Shown: positions 10,095 through 22,113 of the stretch, in pieces
Numbering within the stretch: position 1 is the stretch's first letter
How the letters are laid out: each line of letters opens with the position of its first letter
DNA from: Porphyra umbilicalis
Lineage: Eukaryota > Rhodophyta > Bangiophyceae > Bangiales > Bangiaceae
Direction: 5' to 3'
DNA length: 64,000 nt
Assembly: GCA_002049455.2 (NCBI GenBank)
Contig: KV918765.1
Span: forward strand, 248,001-312,000
Made by a program: the position numbers and the translations under genes
Notes under the pieces: model-generated
Database searches by the model: none
Seen by the model: the letters and a program-made list of their open reading frames with translations, nothing else
Told to the model about the DNA's origin: nothing

Positions 10095-11282
10095 ATGGGG
10101 TCGAGTTTGGGGTGGACGGATGACGACCGCGTCCCTCTCTGCGAGGCCTACCTGCTTGTGTCTACCGACGCTGTTCACGGGACGAGTCGGAGCAAGGACG
10201 ATCTGTGGGCCGCGGTGCATAAGGTGTGGGAAGACAAGATGCACAAGAAGGGGCCCATGCGCGTGGCGCGTAACGCAAGTGCCCTCGAGAAGCAGTTTAA
10301 GCGGATCCGCACGGGTGTGAGTACTTTCACATCGCACTACCTGGCTGTGAAGGCGATGCCAACGACCGGCAACCTCACGGAGGAGGACATCATCAGCGGT
10401 GCCGTTGCTCGCTACTGCTCGCTAGACGTGTACGACGCTATCCGCACTGACCGCGAAAAGGACAAGCGACAGGACTCGACGCGCAAGCGAGAGGCGAAGC
10501 TGGCGCACTGCAAGTGGGTGGCTTGCTGGCGGGTGCTCCGGCAGAGCGACAAGTTTAGCGGCGCCGCCAACCTGGCGGTCTCCGGGACGGACGTCGATAC
10601 CACGTCGGAAGACGAGACCGGCAGTGGGAGCGGTGGCGGCGTCAACCAAAGCAATGGCGGTTTCCAACGGCGCCCTGGTGGCGTCAAGGCCGTCAAAGCG
10701 GCGCGCCTCGAAAATAGGCAGTATGAGAAGCAGGTGCAGGCGAGCACGGACGCGCTGGCCAAGCTGACCGCGGCGCAACACGAGCGCACCGCCCTTTGCT
10801 TTTTCGAGCCGCCATCAATGCGAAACACGCCCGAGGCGGCACGCTACCGCATAGCCGTCGTCAACAAGATGCTGCAGAGCGCCGGTTTATCAGTGGGGTC
10901 GACTAGTGGTGCGGGGGGGGCTGCGGGTGTGGACGAGTCTGTGGACGGGCTGAACGGCGGCGTGGCCGGCCTCGGTGTGCGCGACTCGTCGCTCACGGCG
11001 CCGCCAGGTGCCAGCCCTGCCGCCGGAGCACCGGCGCCGCCGGCGCGTGGAGCCCCGGCGGCGCCCGGCACAGCTGCAGCAGCAGCTGTGTCTGCACCGG
11101 CGGCGCGGGCGGCGACTGGCCCGGCGGAGCGTCCAGGACGACGCGCATCTGTGGCTCGCCGCAAAGCGCAGGCCTCCAAGGAGCAGGCAGCGAAGGCTGT
11201 CCTCGTTCGCAAGCTGCGGACCACGCGCGATCTCGACGACAGCGACGAGGGCAGCACCACCGACAGCACTAAGGCAGTGTAG
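10095..11282 (+). CDS. Myb/SANT-like protein of a PIF/Harbinger transposon
   Basis: 395 residues from ATG 10095. The N-terminal 160 residues follow the trihelix/Myb-like plan of the accessory protein carried by plant-type Harbinger elements: LGWTDDDRVPLCEAYL, a KDDLWAAVHKVWEDK helix, an AAxEKQFKRIR-like helix, and further on HCKWVACWRVLRQSDKF. A later GGVKAVKAARLE resembles the family's RPxGxKxAK motif, followed by a helical stretch. The C-terminal 120 residues are Ala/Pro-rich and disordered, with a basic region (RASVARRKAQASK). In this family the Myb-like protein binds element ends and helps import the transposase into the nucleus. It converges on the transposase gene 950 bp away. The frame is open throughout. 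Confidence 0.82.
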   Translation: MGSSLGWTDDDRVPLCEAYLLVSTDAVHGTSRSKDDLWAAVHKVWEDKMHKKGPMRVARNASALEKQFKRIRTGVSTFTSHYLAVKAMPTTGNLTEEDIISGAVARYCSLDVYDAIRTDREKDKRQDSTRKREAKLAHCKWVACWRVLRQSDKFSGAANLAVSGTDVDTTSEDETGSGSGGGVNQSNGGFQRRPGGVKAVKAARLENRQYEKQVQASTDALAKLTAAQHERTALCFFEPPSMRNTPEAARYRIAVVNKMLQSAGLSVGSTSGAGGAAGVDESVDGLNGGVAGLGVRDSSLTAPPGASPAAGAPAPPARGAPAAPGTAAAAAVSAPAARAATGPAERPGRRASVARRKAQASKEQAAKAVLVRKLRTTRDLDDSDEGSTTDSTKAV

Positions 11283-12231
11283 ATACTGTACTGTGTGTTG
11301 CGAGTGCGCATCCATGTTAGTTGATAGTTGCAGCAAAGGTTTTTTTTCCCCACTCGGCAGGGTTTTTTTTTTCCTACCCACTTTGCAGTTCTCGTGCGCT
11401 TAACCAGTTCTTCACTCTCTTGTCCAGCGTGGCGGAATCTGGTGTATCAGCTCCACCAGGGAACAAAAAAAACAGGCGCCGCCTGCGTCTGCAGCAAAGG
11501 GCACGGCGACACAATCGCAGCACTCGTCGCCATCAGACAATACCGCCCCCTATCACAACTAACTGTTCGTCCACCCTACCCGCCAGACTTCATCCCCCAA
11601 CACACATCCCCCACACCCCCACCCAAACAAAAAAACAGCACCCCTCTCGCACGCGCGGGGAGAACAGAGCGAGAAAGCCGGGGGCAGGGCCGTTCGGGCA
11701 TGGGGAGCGGCCACAGCAGGATCCAGCGCGCGGAGTGGCCGGCGCACGCCCACAGCGAGCGCAAAACGAGAAGGCGCACCGCCAGGGAGCGCGCGCGAGT
11801 GCATCTGGGCACCGCACTGCGACAAAGCACGCGCGTGCGGCACGGGGCGGCGGAACAGGAGAGAGCACGCGTGTGCGGCGGATGGCGGCGCGCCGCGAGG
11901 GAGCGCGCGCGCGAGGAACAGGGCGGCGCGCCGCGAGGGAGCACGCGTGCGGGCCAGTGCGGCGTGGACGCGGCGGCTTGGCGGCCGCGCGGGCGGAGAG
12001 GGCGACGGGGTTTCCACGCAGGCCCCTGCCAAAGCTGAGCTCTAGCCGCGCACTCGGCCGGTCACGCCAGTTCTGACCGTGGCGCTATCGACTTTGGCTA
12101 TCTGTTTCACGTCAACAGACAACAACATAATGGAAAAAAAAAACCCTGCCCAACGGAGAAAAAAAAGCCATTGTATGTCACCTGCTGTCACTCAACGAAA
12201 GGTACGGGGCCAATCAGTCACCGCGGTCGTT
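11283..12231. other. Spacer between the convergent Harbinger genes
   Basis: Contains T-rich runs just after the Myb-like stop (11339-11370), A-rich runs before the transposase stop (12135-12170), and a GC-rich block with short tandem copies of GGCGGCGCGCCGCGAGGGAG near 11884 and 11923. No gene is recognised; the A/T runs may serve as 3' ends. Confidence 0.45.
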
Positions 12232-13728
12232 TCACACATGCGCGGTGAGGTCAGCACGAAGTTGGTCGTGCTCAGCAACATTGCGGGTCTCGCCCCAGGC
12301 GTCAAAGACGGCGGCCATGCCGCCCGCTGGCGGCTGCTCGACAGGGTTGATGTGGAGGGGCGCGTTGGCGCCGGCGTGTACGCCGCCAGGTGCAGCTTCC
12401 CCGGCGGCAGCACCCGACCCGACGTCCGCTCCACCACCATGTCCACTGCCGCCACCGCCAGCTGGCCCCCCATCAGGTCCGTTGCCGTCGTCACTCCCAG
12501 ATCCCTCGTCGTCACCATCCACACCATCAGCACCCCCCCCCCCGTTAGGTCCCTCTGCGCGTCTGCGGCGGCTCAAAAAGCCCTCGCGGCGGCTCTCAAC
12601 ACACATGTTGTGCAGTATGCAGATCGCCTTGAAGGTGAGGACCAGCATCTTAACCGACCGATAGCGCCCAGGGTGGAGCGCGATGTGGAAGCGTTGCGTC
12701 AGGACACCAAAAAGGCGCTCCACGTCCTTGCGGACCGCCTCCTGCAGGCGGTTAAAGACCTTTTGCTCCTCAGTGGAAGGCATAGGGTGCGGGGACATGA
12801 GGAAGGCATATCGCGGGTAAATGCCATCCACCAGGTAGTACGGCAGCGTGCGACTTGTCCCGTTCAGCGTGTAGGACTGGTTGCGAGGCGGCCACCGGCC
12901 TGCCGTCACGTCGAGGTAGAGGGGGGACTGGTGCATCACGTTGATGTCGTTGAGGCTCCCAGGTGCGCCGACAAACAGGTGCCAAATCCACAGGTCCTCG
13001 TCGCACACAGCCTCCACAACGATGCCGCGCGAGCCCTTCCGGGTCTGGTAGCTGCCCGCCATACCTCTGGGACACTGGTGCCACGCCCAGTGACTGCAAT
13101 CAAGGGAGCCCATGCACCCGGGGAAGCCACGCTCCGCGTTCCGGTCCAGGATCGTCTTCAGCTCCGCGTCGTTGGGCCGCCGCAGGTAGGTAGACTCCCA
13201 CTTAGACACGATGCATACCACCAAACACTTGACCGAAAGGAGGATGGTTGAACGGGAAAGCCGCACGTACTCGTCGGCGCGGTCTGCCGCCTCCCCATAC
13301 GCGAGCACACGAAAAGCAGCAACCACCTTTTGTAGAGGGTGCGCCTGCGGTCGGCCCGTAGCGTTGATACGCCGCCGGAAGAAGGGGGTGTCCTTGACCT
13401 CCGAATAGACGCGCCAGAACACAGCACACGGGACGCGAAAGCGCGTCTCAAAGTCGTGCGCATTGTAGACAGCGTCTTGTTCATCGACTCCGAAGTAATC
13501 TCGCACAATGTTGTTCAGCCCGGCATCAAAGTCCCGCTGCTTGTTGGGCCGACAACCAGGAAGGAAGCCACGGTAGCGGCCACGTCGGCTCATACGCAAC
13601 GCAGTCGCACGCATCCGCAGCGCCAATACCGCCGCCACATGCGCGTGCACAGCGGCGCAAATGTCCGCGCCGTCGTCCTCAGACAGTAGCACGGCAATCG
13701 GGCACGGCTCGTCCTCGTGGGGCTCCAT
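12232..13728 (-). CDS. PIF/Harbinger DDE transposase, apparently intact
   Basis: 498 residues from ATG 13728 (MEPHEDEPC). A 30-codon upstream extension lacks ATG and was left out. The sequence follows the plant-transposon (HARBI1-type) DDE nuclease closely: GFPGCMGSLDCSHWAWHQCP with the first Asp, AGSYQTRKGSRGIVVEAVCD, then WIWHLFVGAPGSLNDINV with the second Asp, YYLVDGIYPRYAFL, and VRKDVERLFGVLTQRF with the catalytic Glu, ending in AICILHNMCVE. The N-terminal DADxxxLNNIVRDYFG-like region carries the usual helical part. The last 120 residues are Gly/Asp-rich and disordered, longer than usual. All catalytic residues are present and no stop interrupts the frame, so this copy could be active if its ends survive. 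Confidence 0.93.
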   Translation of the reverse strand: MEPHEDEPCPIAVLLSEDDGADICAAVHAHVAAVLALRMRATALRMSRRGRYRGFLPGCRPNKQRDFDAGLNNIVRDYFGVDEQDAVYNAHDFETRFRVPCAVFWRVYSEVKDTPFFRRRINATGRPQAHPLQKVVAAFRVLAYGEAADRADEYVRLSRSTILLSVKCLVVCIVSKWESTYLRRPNDAELKTILDRNAERGFPGCMGSLDCSHWAWHQCPRGMAGSYQTRKGSRGIVVEAVCDEDLWIWHLFVGAPGSLNDINVMHQSPLYLDVTAGRWPPRNQSYTLNGTSRTLPYYLVDGIYPRYAFLMSPHPMPSTEEQKVFNRLQEAVRKDVERLFGVLTQRFHIALHPGRYRSVKMLVLTFKAICILHNMCVESRREGFLSRRRRAEGPNGGGGADGVDGDDEGSGSDDGNGPDGGPAGGGGSGHGGGADVGSGAAAGEAAPGGVHAGANAPLHINPVEQPPAGGMAAVFDAWGETRNVAEHDQLRADLTAHV

Positions 13729-14854
13729 GCCCCCGGGCAAACGCGCCGAGCAGCTGGTGGCGAGAGCACCGGGGCGACGTCGACGGTGATGGCCACGCGC
13801 GGACGCCGGTGGCGGCAAGCGTCGCGGGGGAGTGGCCGCAAAGGATGATGGTTGTGGCAGCCGTTGGGAGCTACACGTGGTGCTCTAAAAACAAAAGTGG
13901 GAGTGCAGGTGAAGGGAACATGCAGGAAAAGAGATGGTGCGCGGGTCGTGCTTCTCAAACCGAGGGCGGTGACATGGGCAACGGACGAGGCCAAGAGATC
14001 ATGCAGGAAGAGGGCGACGGACGGGACCGGGGACGCGGGTGGTGATGCGGGCGGCTCGTGTCGAAACCGTGGGCGTGACGTCGACGGGTCCGGTGCGTGG
14101 CGCGCCGCGGCACGCCGGGCAGCCGGACCGACTCCCCCCCCCCGCACAAAAGCCTCCATGCGCGACGATGGTCCACTGGTGCCCCCAGAAACGCTGCGTG
14201 GGGGACCCACCTGGGGCCTCGACCCCGCCGACCCCCCCACCCCTCTCTAAACAGGCTGTGGGCGGTGTCGGACCACCACCCGCCCCAGGCGCCCCGATCT
14301 GGCCGGCCGACCACCCTCCCCCTCTCCTATCGCTCTGTGACGGTGGCGGGCTGGCCAGCTCAGCCGAACACCCGCCCAGTCGCAACCCGCGTAACCCTCT
14401 CGATGATTTGATCACGGGATACCAAAACTCTGCTCTGTTGACCAGGCCCAGTGGACGAAATTGGTTGGTCGGCTCTCGCGTGCCGAGGTCCACGCCATTG
14501 CTGTTGATTGCAGATCTTTGCTATAAAGTTTCGAAAGTGGTCAGGCGCGTGCCCTAACACGTTTTGCTCTAATCCGATACAAATTGATATATATGTGAAT
14601 TCGATTGGCCAATGAGAACACGGACAGCGTTGGGGCCGACTACGAACCTACCCCATTTTGCCTCGCGATTGGGGTAGGTCCGCCACCCGCCCCATTTCTG
14701 TGCTTCGGAGTTGATTCGTACTTGCAGGATTCCGTCATGAGTATGGGAGACCAGATTGGGGTCGATCACATTGACAGAGAAGCCGACTGGCCCCATATCC
14801 TGAATAAACAGACACGTTTCTGCAACGTGGCGCTACGTGTAACGAATATGAGAT
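13729..14854. other. Intergenic, no recognised gene
   Basis: GC-rich from 13.8 to 14.4 kb, then lower-GC transposon-like DNA. Open frames of 130-170 codons on both strands near 13.9-14.5 kb overlap each other and show no motif. Confidence 0.4.
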
Positions 14855-14881
14855 GGGGCCGACGTTGCTGGGATTGCTCTA
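14855..14881 (+). repeat. Repeat R, copy 2, left part
   Basis: The 22 bases up to 14879 match the minus strand of R copy 1. The match stops at TA 14880-14881, exactly where the long-TIR element starts. It resumes at TA 25899-25900 on the far side of the insertion. Confidence 0.75.
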
Positions 14882-15196
14882 AGATCTCCTGTTGCGAGCT
14901 ATTTTGGGACGATGGCAAGTCCATTGCAAAATCATCAGGAATCGCAGCATACTTTGATCCTGGTCTGATCCCTAAACAATGGCCCGACGGTCGAGATCAT
15001 GGGCCCGTTCTCGGTCGCTCAAAATTGCATTCGGAAACTTGTGACGAGCCGGGCGCATATGTCAACCGGACGACGGCGTCGCCGATGCGGTCGACGTCGC
15101 CACCGCGATCCGTTACGCCCCCCCCCCCCCCCGCTCCCCGCCCCCCCCCGCACCGCCGCCACCGCGATCCGCGCCCCCCCCTTCCCCCCCCCCTTC
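14882..15196 (+). repeat. Left arm of the long-TIR element
   Basis: Unique-sequence outer part (to about 15115), then an inner part of C runs alternating with ACCGCGATCCG words. The inner C-rich part varies in length between the two arms; beyond about 15200 the arms diverge. Confidence 0.8.
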
Positions 15197-15492
15197 CCCG
15201 CCCCCCTGCCCCCCCCCCCCCCCACGCCGCAGTCGCCCGATCCGCAGCCCGCGCCGCTTCCCCACCCTCGCCCGTTGGTGCCGATCACCGCTGTGACTGC
15301 CTTGTCGGTGTTCTGTTTTGCCTTTCGTTTGCTGTGTTGTTGTCGCAGGAATAAATGGGCTCGCGTTTTTGTTTGTGGCCTCTCCGTACTGGTCCGAGGG
15401 CGCATCGCTCGCTCGCTCTCAGCGAGTATGTTATGTGCATTTTGGAACGGCCATAAGAAACGTTTTCGACGAAGATGCGATGCACTCAGTTG

Positions 15493-16261
15493 TGTGGGGG
15501 AAACCCCCTCTCCCCTGATGACGCGATCCCCCCGGTATGAGCCGGGGGAGGGGTCGCGTGCACACACGCAATGCCCCTAGAGGGAGCGGTGTGCGGCGCC
15601 CCTTCGGGGCGCCTGCCAGGTGGCGCTCAGGGCCACCCCCCGAGTCTGACATCCCCCTTACCCGACGGCAGGGGGGGATAGGGCCTGACGCGAACGAGGG
15701 GCCACGCGACCCCTCGATCCTGGCCCCATAGAGGGGCCTGGAAGCTTGTGGAAGCTCCTCTGGCTGGGGAGAAGCCCGGGACCGAGATTAGATCTCGGCC
15801 ACTGTTGATGTCCCACGAGGACTTCGATCGGAGAGTTGAAAATCTGGGGATAAGTCCCTAGTGATGTATTGGGCAATTTCAGTCCAAGCTGGCTTAAATC
15901 CAGGGACCATATCTCTCTTCCAGTGGAAGGGGGTCCCTTGATCCGTGGCAGGGGCCACCAGGACCCCTCATCAGGGACCGTGGCCCGTCGGGCCCCGGCC
16001 CCCCTACGACCGTCTTTTCCTGGGTCGGGATTGTGCACGTCCTGCGTCTTGTTTCTGAGGGTATATGAGTGTATGCTTTGGGGTCATCGTGCGTACTCGA
16101 ATAAATCAGCGTTGCGTTTGCGTTAGTTCCGGCGTTCTGGTGCGCTCTGCGCCCTGTGATCCAGGCGTTTGTGTTCCTTCTCCTTTGTGTCGCTCCGCAT
16201 CCTGTGCTGGGTTTTCTGACGGGGCCGTGCCCCGTCGGCTTTGCGGGCAGAAACCACCACA
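15493..16261 (+). repeat. 5' LTR (769 bp)
   Basis: Begins TGTGGGGG and ends CCACCACA, the TG...CA ends of LTRs. Holds a TATATGA motif near 16060 and AATAAA at 16100-16105, plausible start and polyadenylation signals. Confidence 0.95.
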
Positions 16262-16437
16262 TTTGGTGGATCAGCGGGGGACAGGGTCTGGCCCTTCTTC
16301 ATCAGTCGGGTCTACCCTGTGTCATTTCTCACGGTGGTCTTTCTGCTGTGCTTCGTCTTGCCCTTGGGTGTGACTGTTCTGTTGAGATCGTCTTTGAGGA
16401 TTGATTGTTTCCGCAGGAGGACGGACTCTTCCCGCCA

Positions 16438-18458
16438 TGGACACCACTGGGGTGGCGGAGACCGGCGCCCCGGGCGCCGGTAACCCGTCACGGGGCGACC
16501 GTGACGGAGCCAGCGAGGGCTCGGGGTCTCAGGACCCCGGAGGGATCCCTCCTCGGCGGGAGCGTCAAGCCGGCACCGCCATGCCGGAGCGTGGCGCGCC
16601 GGGCGACGGCGGTGGAGACGGAAGGGTATTCCCGTCTCTTCCCCCCCCTGGGGCGGGGAGCCCAGGCGGAAGGGTAGTCCCGTCTCCTCCCCCCCAAGGT
16701 GCGGGGGGCGTAGGTGGAAGGGAATTCCCACCTCCTTCCCCCTAAGGTGTGGAGGGTGGAGCCGGAAGGGAATTCCCGCCTCCATCTCCTCCAAACCCGG
16801 GTAGGCGGGACCAAGCGGTCCCCCGTTTACCATGGGGCCCATATGACGGGCTGGCGAGAGCCGCCGGCCCACCCCGAACACCTCCTCGTGGAGGTGGTGA
16901 CCGGGCCCCAACGGGGGCCCAAGACGCGGCTGCCATATCGGCGGCCCTACGGGATTCATTGGACGCTTTGATTAGCCCGTTACACGATCGACTGTCTCTC
17001 ATCGAGACAGCCCTCGGGACCACTAGACGGTCCCGGCGCCGACGTCGGCGCATGAGTTCCTCCTCCTCGGACGGGGAGTACTCCGGGGGAGACGGGGGTC
17101 ACCATGTGCCCCGTCGATCGGTCACCCGTACCCTAGGGCACGAGCTGGGATGGGAATCCCACCGTCGGATTCCCCCTAAGATCGTCCCTGCGGACGACCG
17201 CTATGCTGCAGTCTTAGACTGCGCAACTTATGCTTTGGCGAATACCGACATCCGGTACGACCGGACCATGGCGCGCGGCCTAGGCCGTCTGCGTAAGGAT
17301 GTATCGGCCACTTTTGGCCGTGATGCAGAGTGGGATGGGACGCCCGCCTTAGGCGTCTTCGAATTTCTCAGCCGCTTCGTAAAAGCGGGTGACGACAATG
17401 ACGTCTCGGAGGGCCGAGCCCTGTATCTCCTTCCCGAGTTCACTAAGGGTGATCTCTAACGGGAATTGTATACGATCATGCCGTCCCTCCAAGGAGGGCG
17501 GAGTGGAGAGGTCAGCTCCTACTTGGAACTGATCAACTGGCTCCTCCGCAAATATGCGGATGAGCAGTCGCTAAGCGACCAAGATGCCATGTTCCATGGG
17601 GCCGCCCAAGGGGCGGAGGAAACAGAGAATGAATTCTACGTACGCCTACGGGGGTTACGTCGCCTGTGTGGATACATTCACACGGAAGGACAGATGAAAA
17701 GTCGCTATATGCAGGGGCTGGGTTGGGAGATTCGCGCCGATGTGCGCGAACATAATACCCCCAACATGCCAATGGACCTGCTGGTGCAATATGCCCAGCG
17801 GAAGGGGGACGTCTGTCGTAGGCGCCTCCAGGAGCAGAAGGATGAAGAGGACCGACGGGCCGAGGCCCGTCGGGTGCGTCGTGCTGCTCGACCAGCACCG
17901 CGGAAATACGTAACCGCGGCCGTAACAGCCCCACCTCAGGTGGGGCAAGTTCCTCCGGGTCCTTCCCGATGGGGCCCACCTAAGGTGGGGGAGGTGTATC
18001 CCCCCCGAAGGGATGCTCCGAAGGCTGGGGAAGCAGGTCCATCCCGATGGGGCCCCCCTAAGATGAAGGAGGCCCCTCAAGGACAGGCCCAAGGGGCTTC
18101 CGCTAAGGTGGGGGAAGGGCCTCGAGGGCCTTCCCCACGGACTAACCCCAAGGGGGGAGAAGCGGGTCGCCCCGGGCGACCCCGGACGAATAACTGTCTC
18201 GCATGTAACATGCGGGGGCATTTCTTTAGAGAGTGTCCCCGCCTTGATGCGGGGACAAAGGCTCTGTTGACCAAAGCCTTTCTGGAACGGTGCGAAGAGC
18301 GCCGCAAAGCGGACGAGGAAGTCCGTAAGGGACAACCGGTCGCGGCGGTGAGGGAACATTATGGTCCCCCGTGGTCGTCCTCGGACGACTCACCCTCCCC
18401 CGAGAGGGATGCGGCCGAGCAGGACGAGGAGGACAACTCCCCCTCGGGAAACGAGTAG
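16438..18458 (+). pseudogene. gag region of the LTR element
   Basis: Starts 177 bp after the 5' LTR. An N-terminal Pro/Gly-rich part is followed by a helical capsid-like part and a zinc knuckle of CCHC type (CLACNMRGHFFREC, near 18198-18240) in a basic surrounding, as expected for a Ty3-type nucleocapsid. Part of a broken element. Confidence 0.85.
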
Positions 18459-21400
18459 CGGGTGGGGTTATCCCACCCGCCCGGGAGACGCACGGAGTCG
18501 ACCGGAGATGCAAGTCATCTCGTAGGGCCGAGAGAAACCGGCCTAGTCGAGTAGTGGGGGCCTCCCAAGGGAGACCCCCAAAGGGAACGCCTTGCGCGTT
18601 CATGCCCTCCTCTAGTTACCAACTAGCCGTCCGGTTATTCCTGACGGCAGGATTTGATCTCACTACCCGGGCTATATTGGACACGGTTAGTGGCCCAACG
18701 CTAATAGACCGGCGGCTATTGCCGGTCGACACCCCGCTACAACCGCTGGGTGATCTCGCGAAGATGTTCCATGATGTCAATGGGGGCTGGCTCCCCATTG
18801 TTGGAGCTGTATGTCTTGGTGTGACCCTTGGGGGTCAGACCTCCTACATCTCCTTCGGAGTCGTGAACAATATGAGTGTCCCAGCTATTTTGGGCACCTC
18901 CTTTATTGACGTTGCGACAAAAAACATTGCAACACAGGAGCAACATGTGAAACTCCTAGACGGCACCAAGGTGCCGATCAAAAGGAGGGGAGCCCCTAGG
19001 GGACGCCCCAATCCCTCCATTTCGGCGGTCTGTGCTTGCCCCGAGCGGCTAACGGCTCAACTGAAGCCGGCCCGGAAGACCTGGGTTCAACCCGGGACGA
19101 TAGCCCATGTTCCCGTAAGAAGTACATACACGGGGCATGGCCTCGTGAGAGGGCGACCGCCTTTGTACCACAAGCATGGTTTACAGGTCGCCCAAGGCCC
19201 GGCCATAATGATGGCAGACGAGCCCATAACCATCCAGGTGATGCACCTGGGTGTTACGCCGTTGCGGCTAACCACCGATATGACCATCGGGTACATCGAC
19301 GCCCACGAGGGGCCGACGTACGAGGTCTCGGAAAGCGAGCTCAAGGAGCTCGCTACACCCCCTAAGGGGGTAGAGGGTTCACCTCTGCCGAAGGTGGATG
19401 TTTCTTCGGTGCCGGCGGAGTGGTCGGGGCCCGTAAAGGCCCTCCTCCAAAAGCATTCCTCCCTTTGGGAGGGAAAGCTCGGCTTAATTCGAGGGGTGGA
19501 GCACCGAATTCGACTGAAGCCTGGGGCTGTCCCAGTGAGACAACACCCGTACAAGGCCGGGCCAATGGCCCGGGAGAGAGAAAAGGGTGAAGTCGAGCGT
19601 ATGCGCTCGATGGACGTCATTGAGCCCGCAAGTGGGGAATGGGCTAGCCCCGTAGTGATGGTACCGAAGCCTGATGGTTCGGTACGCTTCTGTATCGATT
19701 ACAGAAAGCTCAACTTGATGACTATCAAGGATGCGTATCCCATCCCACGGATGGATGAATGCATCGACTCCCTAGGAGACGCCAGGGTGTTCTCCACCCG
19801 GGATTGTAATGCGGGTTACTGGCAAATACCAGTAGCCGAGGAGGACAAACATCTCACGGCTTTCACGTGCCACTCGGGCGCGTGGCAGTGCGTGCGCCTT
19901 CCCTTTGGGTTGTGCAACGCCCCTGCGACTTTCCAACGCGCCATGGATATGATCCTGGCCGGCGTGAAGTGGCAGATATGTTTGGTGTGTCTGGATGATG
20001 TGATTGTTTTCTCGGGTTCCCCCGAAGAACACTTACAGCACCTTGATGAGGTGCTGACCCTGCTCGGGAAGGCAGGGGTCACCTTGAAGGCGTCTAAGTG
20101 CCACTTCTTCCAGGAGGAAGTGGAATACCTTGGTCATGTGATCCGACCAGGACGGGTACATGTCCTGGAGAAAAACCTCCGGGCACTTCGGGGTCTCCGT
20201 TATCCGGAAACCCAAACCCAGATGAAGAGCTTTCTGGGTATGTGCGGCGTATATCGCCGCTTCGTAGCAGACTTCGCTAAGATAGCGAAGCCACTAACGG
20301 CGCTTACAAGCACCAAGCTTCCTAAGAAGCTTCCTCCACCCTCAGGGAAGGAGACGGACGCCTTTGAGATACTCCGAGGACGTCTATTAGACGCCCCTAT
20401 CCTAGCCCTGCCCAAGAGGCACGGGCATTATATCGTCGATGTCGACGCCAGCTATGAACAGCTGGGTTGTTGCCTACAGCAACAACAGTCCGACGGGGAA
20501 TACCACCCCATCGGCTACTATAGCCGTGCTCTTCTCCCTGCGGAGAAGAACTATTTCGCCACGGAAATCGAGGCGCTAGGCGTCGTCTGGGCCGTGACCT
20601 ATTTACGGTCCTACCTAGAAGGTGCGGAATTTGTGGTGCGGTGCGATCACCGCGCCCTGTTATCGGTTCTCACTAGTATGAGTCCGAATGCTCGGATTAA
20701 CCGATGGCGACTCCGACTATCGGAGTACAATTATGAAATACGGCATAAGCCGGGAAAGGATCACAAGGTGGCAGACGCGCTATCGCGTCTCCCTACAGAG
20801 GGTTTGGACACCTCGCCCCTGGACGAGGACATCCCCGTCCTAGCTGTCGAGACCCAGGCCAGTGATGTCTTACAAGAAGTATCACCGAAAGAGGCCCCTA
20901 TGGGGGCCCTGACGGCCCGAGAGATTATCCTGGGCCAGGCTGAGGACACCTTTTGCCAGGCCAGGCTTAAAGAGCTCGATGCTCTTTCGCCCCCCGACCC
21001 CACGTGGAGTCGTCAGGCGTTCTTCTTCCGAGAAAAGAACGGGCTACTCTGCCGTCGCTCGGTGTACGGACGGGAAACCCAAGTGGTTATCTCCGAGGCG
21101 CTAAAGAAGCGCCTCCAAACTTACCAACACCAGTCGGTGTTAGCCGGGCATCCCGGCTCGAGAAAGATGTATAACACCCGTCGTAGGTATGTGTACTTGC
21201 CTACGATGGTCGTTGACGTGTACAAGCATATGGAGCAATGCCCCGCGTGCCCAACTAATTGGGATTGAGAGGATGCCTCGGCTAAGACAGGCCGAGGAAC
21301 GACCCGTCGACGCCAGCTCGGCGGCGGAACAATATGTTGAGGACCTGAAGGCCCTCATTCCCAAGGTCCGGGAGCACCTGGGGAAAGCCCAGGCAGCGTG

Positions 21401-21926
21401 CAAGCGCGCCTTCGATGCGCGCGCTCGAGAGAAGAATAACCAGCTAAAAGCTGGGGACTGGGTCTATCTGGATGCCCACTCCCTCTCGCCAAGGAAGCTT
21501 AAGTTCAAGACCCAGGGGCCTTATATGGTACTACAGACCGATGGGTACCGATTCCTGGTAGAGAGCCCCAGGGGCATCAGGACGGTGAGCAGTGACCATG
21601 TCACTGGAGCTCCCACGCCCCCGGCGAGGGATGCCAAGTGGACCCGTGCCCTGAAGGCACAAGCCCTCTTTAAGGAGGGGACCCACCTTAAGGATGGTCC
21701 CGAATACGTGTTTGAAAATTTTATCAAACATGGTTGGAATGATGACGGGCAATTGAAGCTCTTAGTCAAATGGTTTGGGTTTCCCGAAGGTGAAGCCACG
21801 TGGCAATTTGCCTCTTCTCTTCCGAGAGAAGCCCTCCGGAAATACTGTCTCCGGAAGAAAATTAAACTCCCCGCCTTGACGCGGGAAGGGGTATACTTCT
21901 CTGACCAAGTCAAGAAAAGGGTATAA
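18371..21926 (+). pseudogene. pol region of the LTR element
   Basis: Protease-like segment about 18640-18960 (ILDTVSGPTLID). Reverse transcriptase about 19560-20260, with RFCIDYRKLN, LPFGLCNAPATFQRAMD and the catalytic VCLDDVIVFSG. RNase H about 20390-20800 (DASYEQLGCCLQQ, YFATEIEALGVVW, RCDHRALLS). Integrase-derived segments follow, and a chromodomain-like tail (LLVKWFGFPEGEATW) lies near 21700-21880. The order RT, RNase H, integrase and the chromodomain place it in the Ty3/gypsy chromovirus group. Broken. Confidence 0.93.
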
Positions 21927-22113
21927 GACCTGCGAGTCGCTCGGGCGGCCGTAAAGACAAAGGTCACAAAGAAGAGGGGCTAAGCCCCTTTATTCCCTAC
22001 GGGGCCCTCTCGCACTCTCCCCCACAGTGCGGCACCTCCCTTTAAAGAGGGCGGTGAAGGGTAACACAACCAAAGACCGAGGGACAGGGGTGCCAAGCAC
22101 CCCCGGTGACAAG
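21927..22113. other. Short spacer of the LTR element
   Basis: Lies between the sense pol region and the end of the antisense frame; the two transcripts would converge here. Confidence 0.5.

Larger units (their letters stand above)
10095..13728. mobile_element. PIF/Harbinger DNA transposon, coding core
   Basis: Myb/SANT-like gene (+) and DDE transposase gene (-) face each other tail to tail, the two-gene plan of PIF/Harbinger elements, and both frames are open. I could not find convincing terminal inverted repeats or a TWA target duplication, so true ends probably lie outside these limits, somewhere in 7.9-9 kb and 13.8-14.6 kb. Confidence 0.7.

Noticed and set aside
7990-14430. Possible Harbinger ends sharing ATCCCGTGAT near 8000 and 14420
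   Set aside because: Only about 10 bases match in inverted orientation and no TWA duplication is evident; too weak to set element limits.
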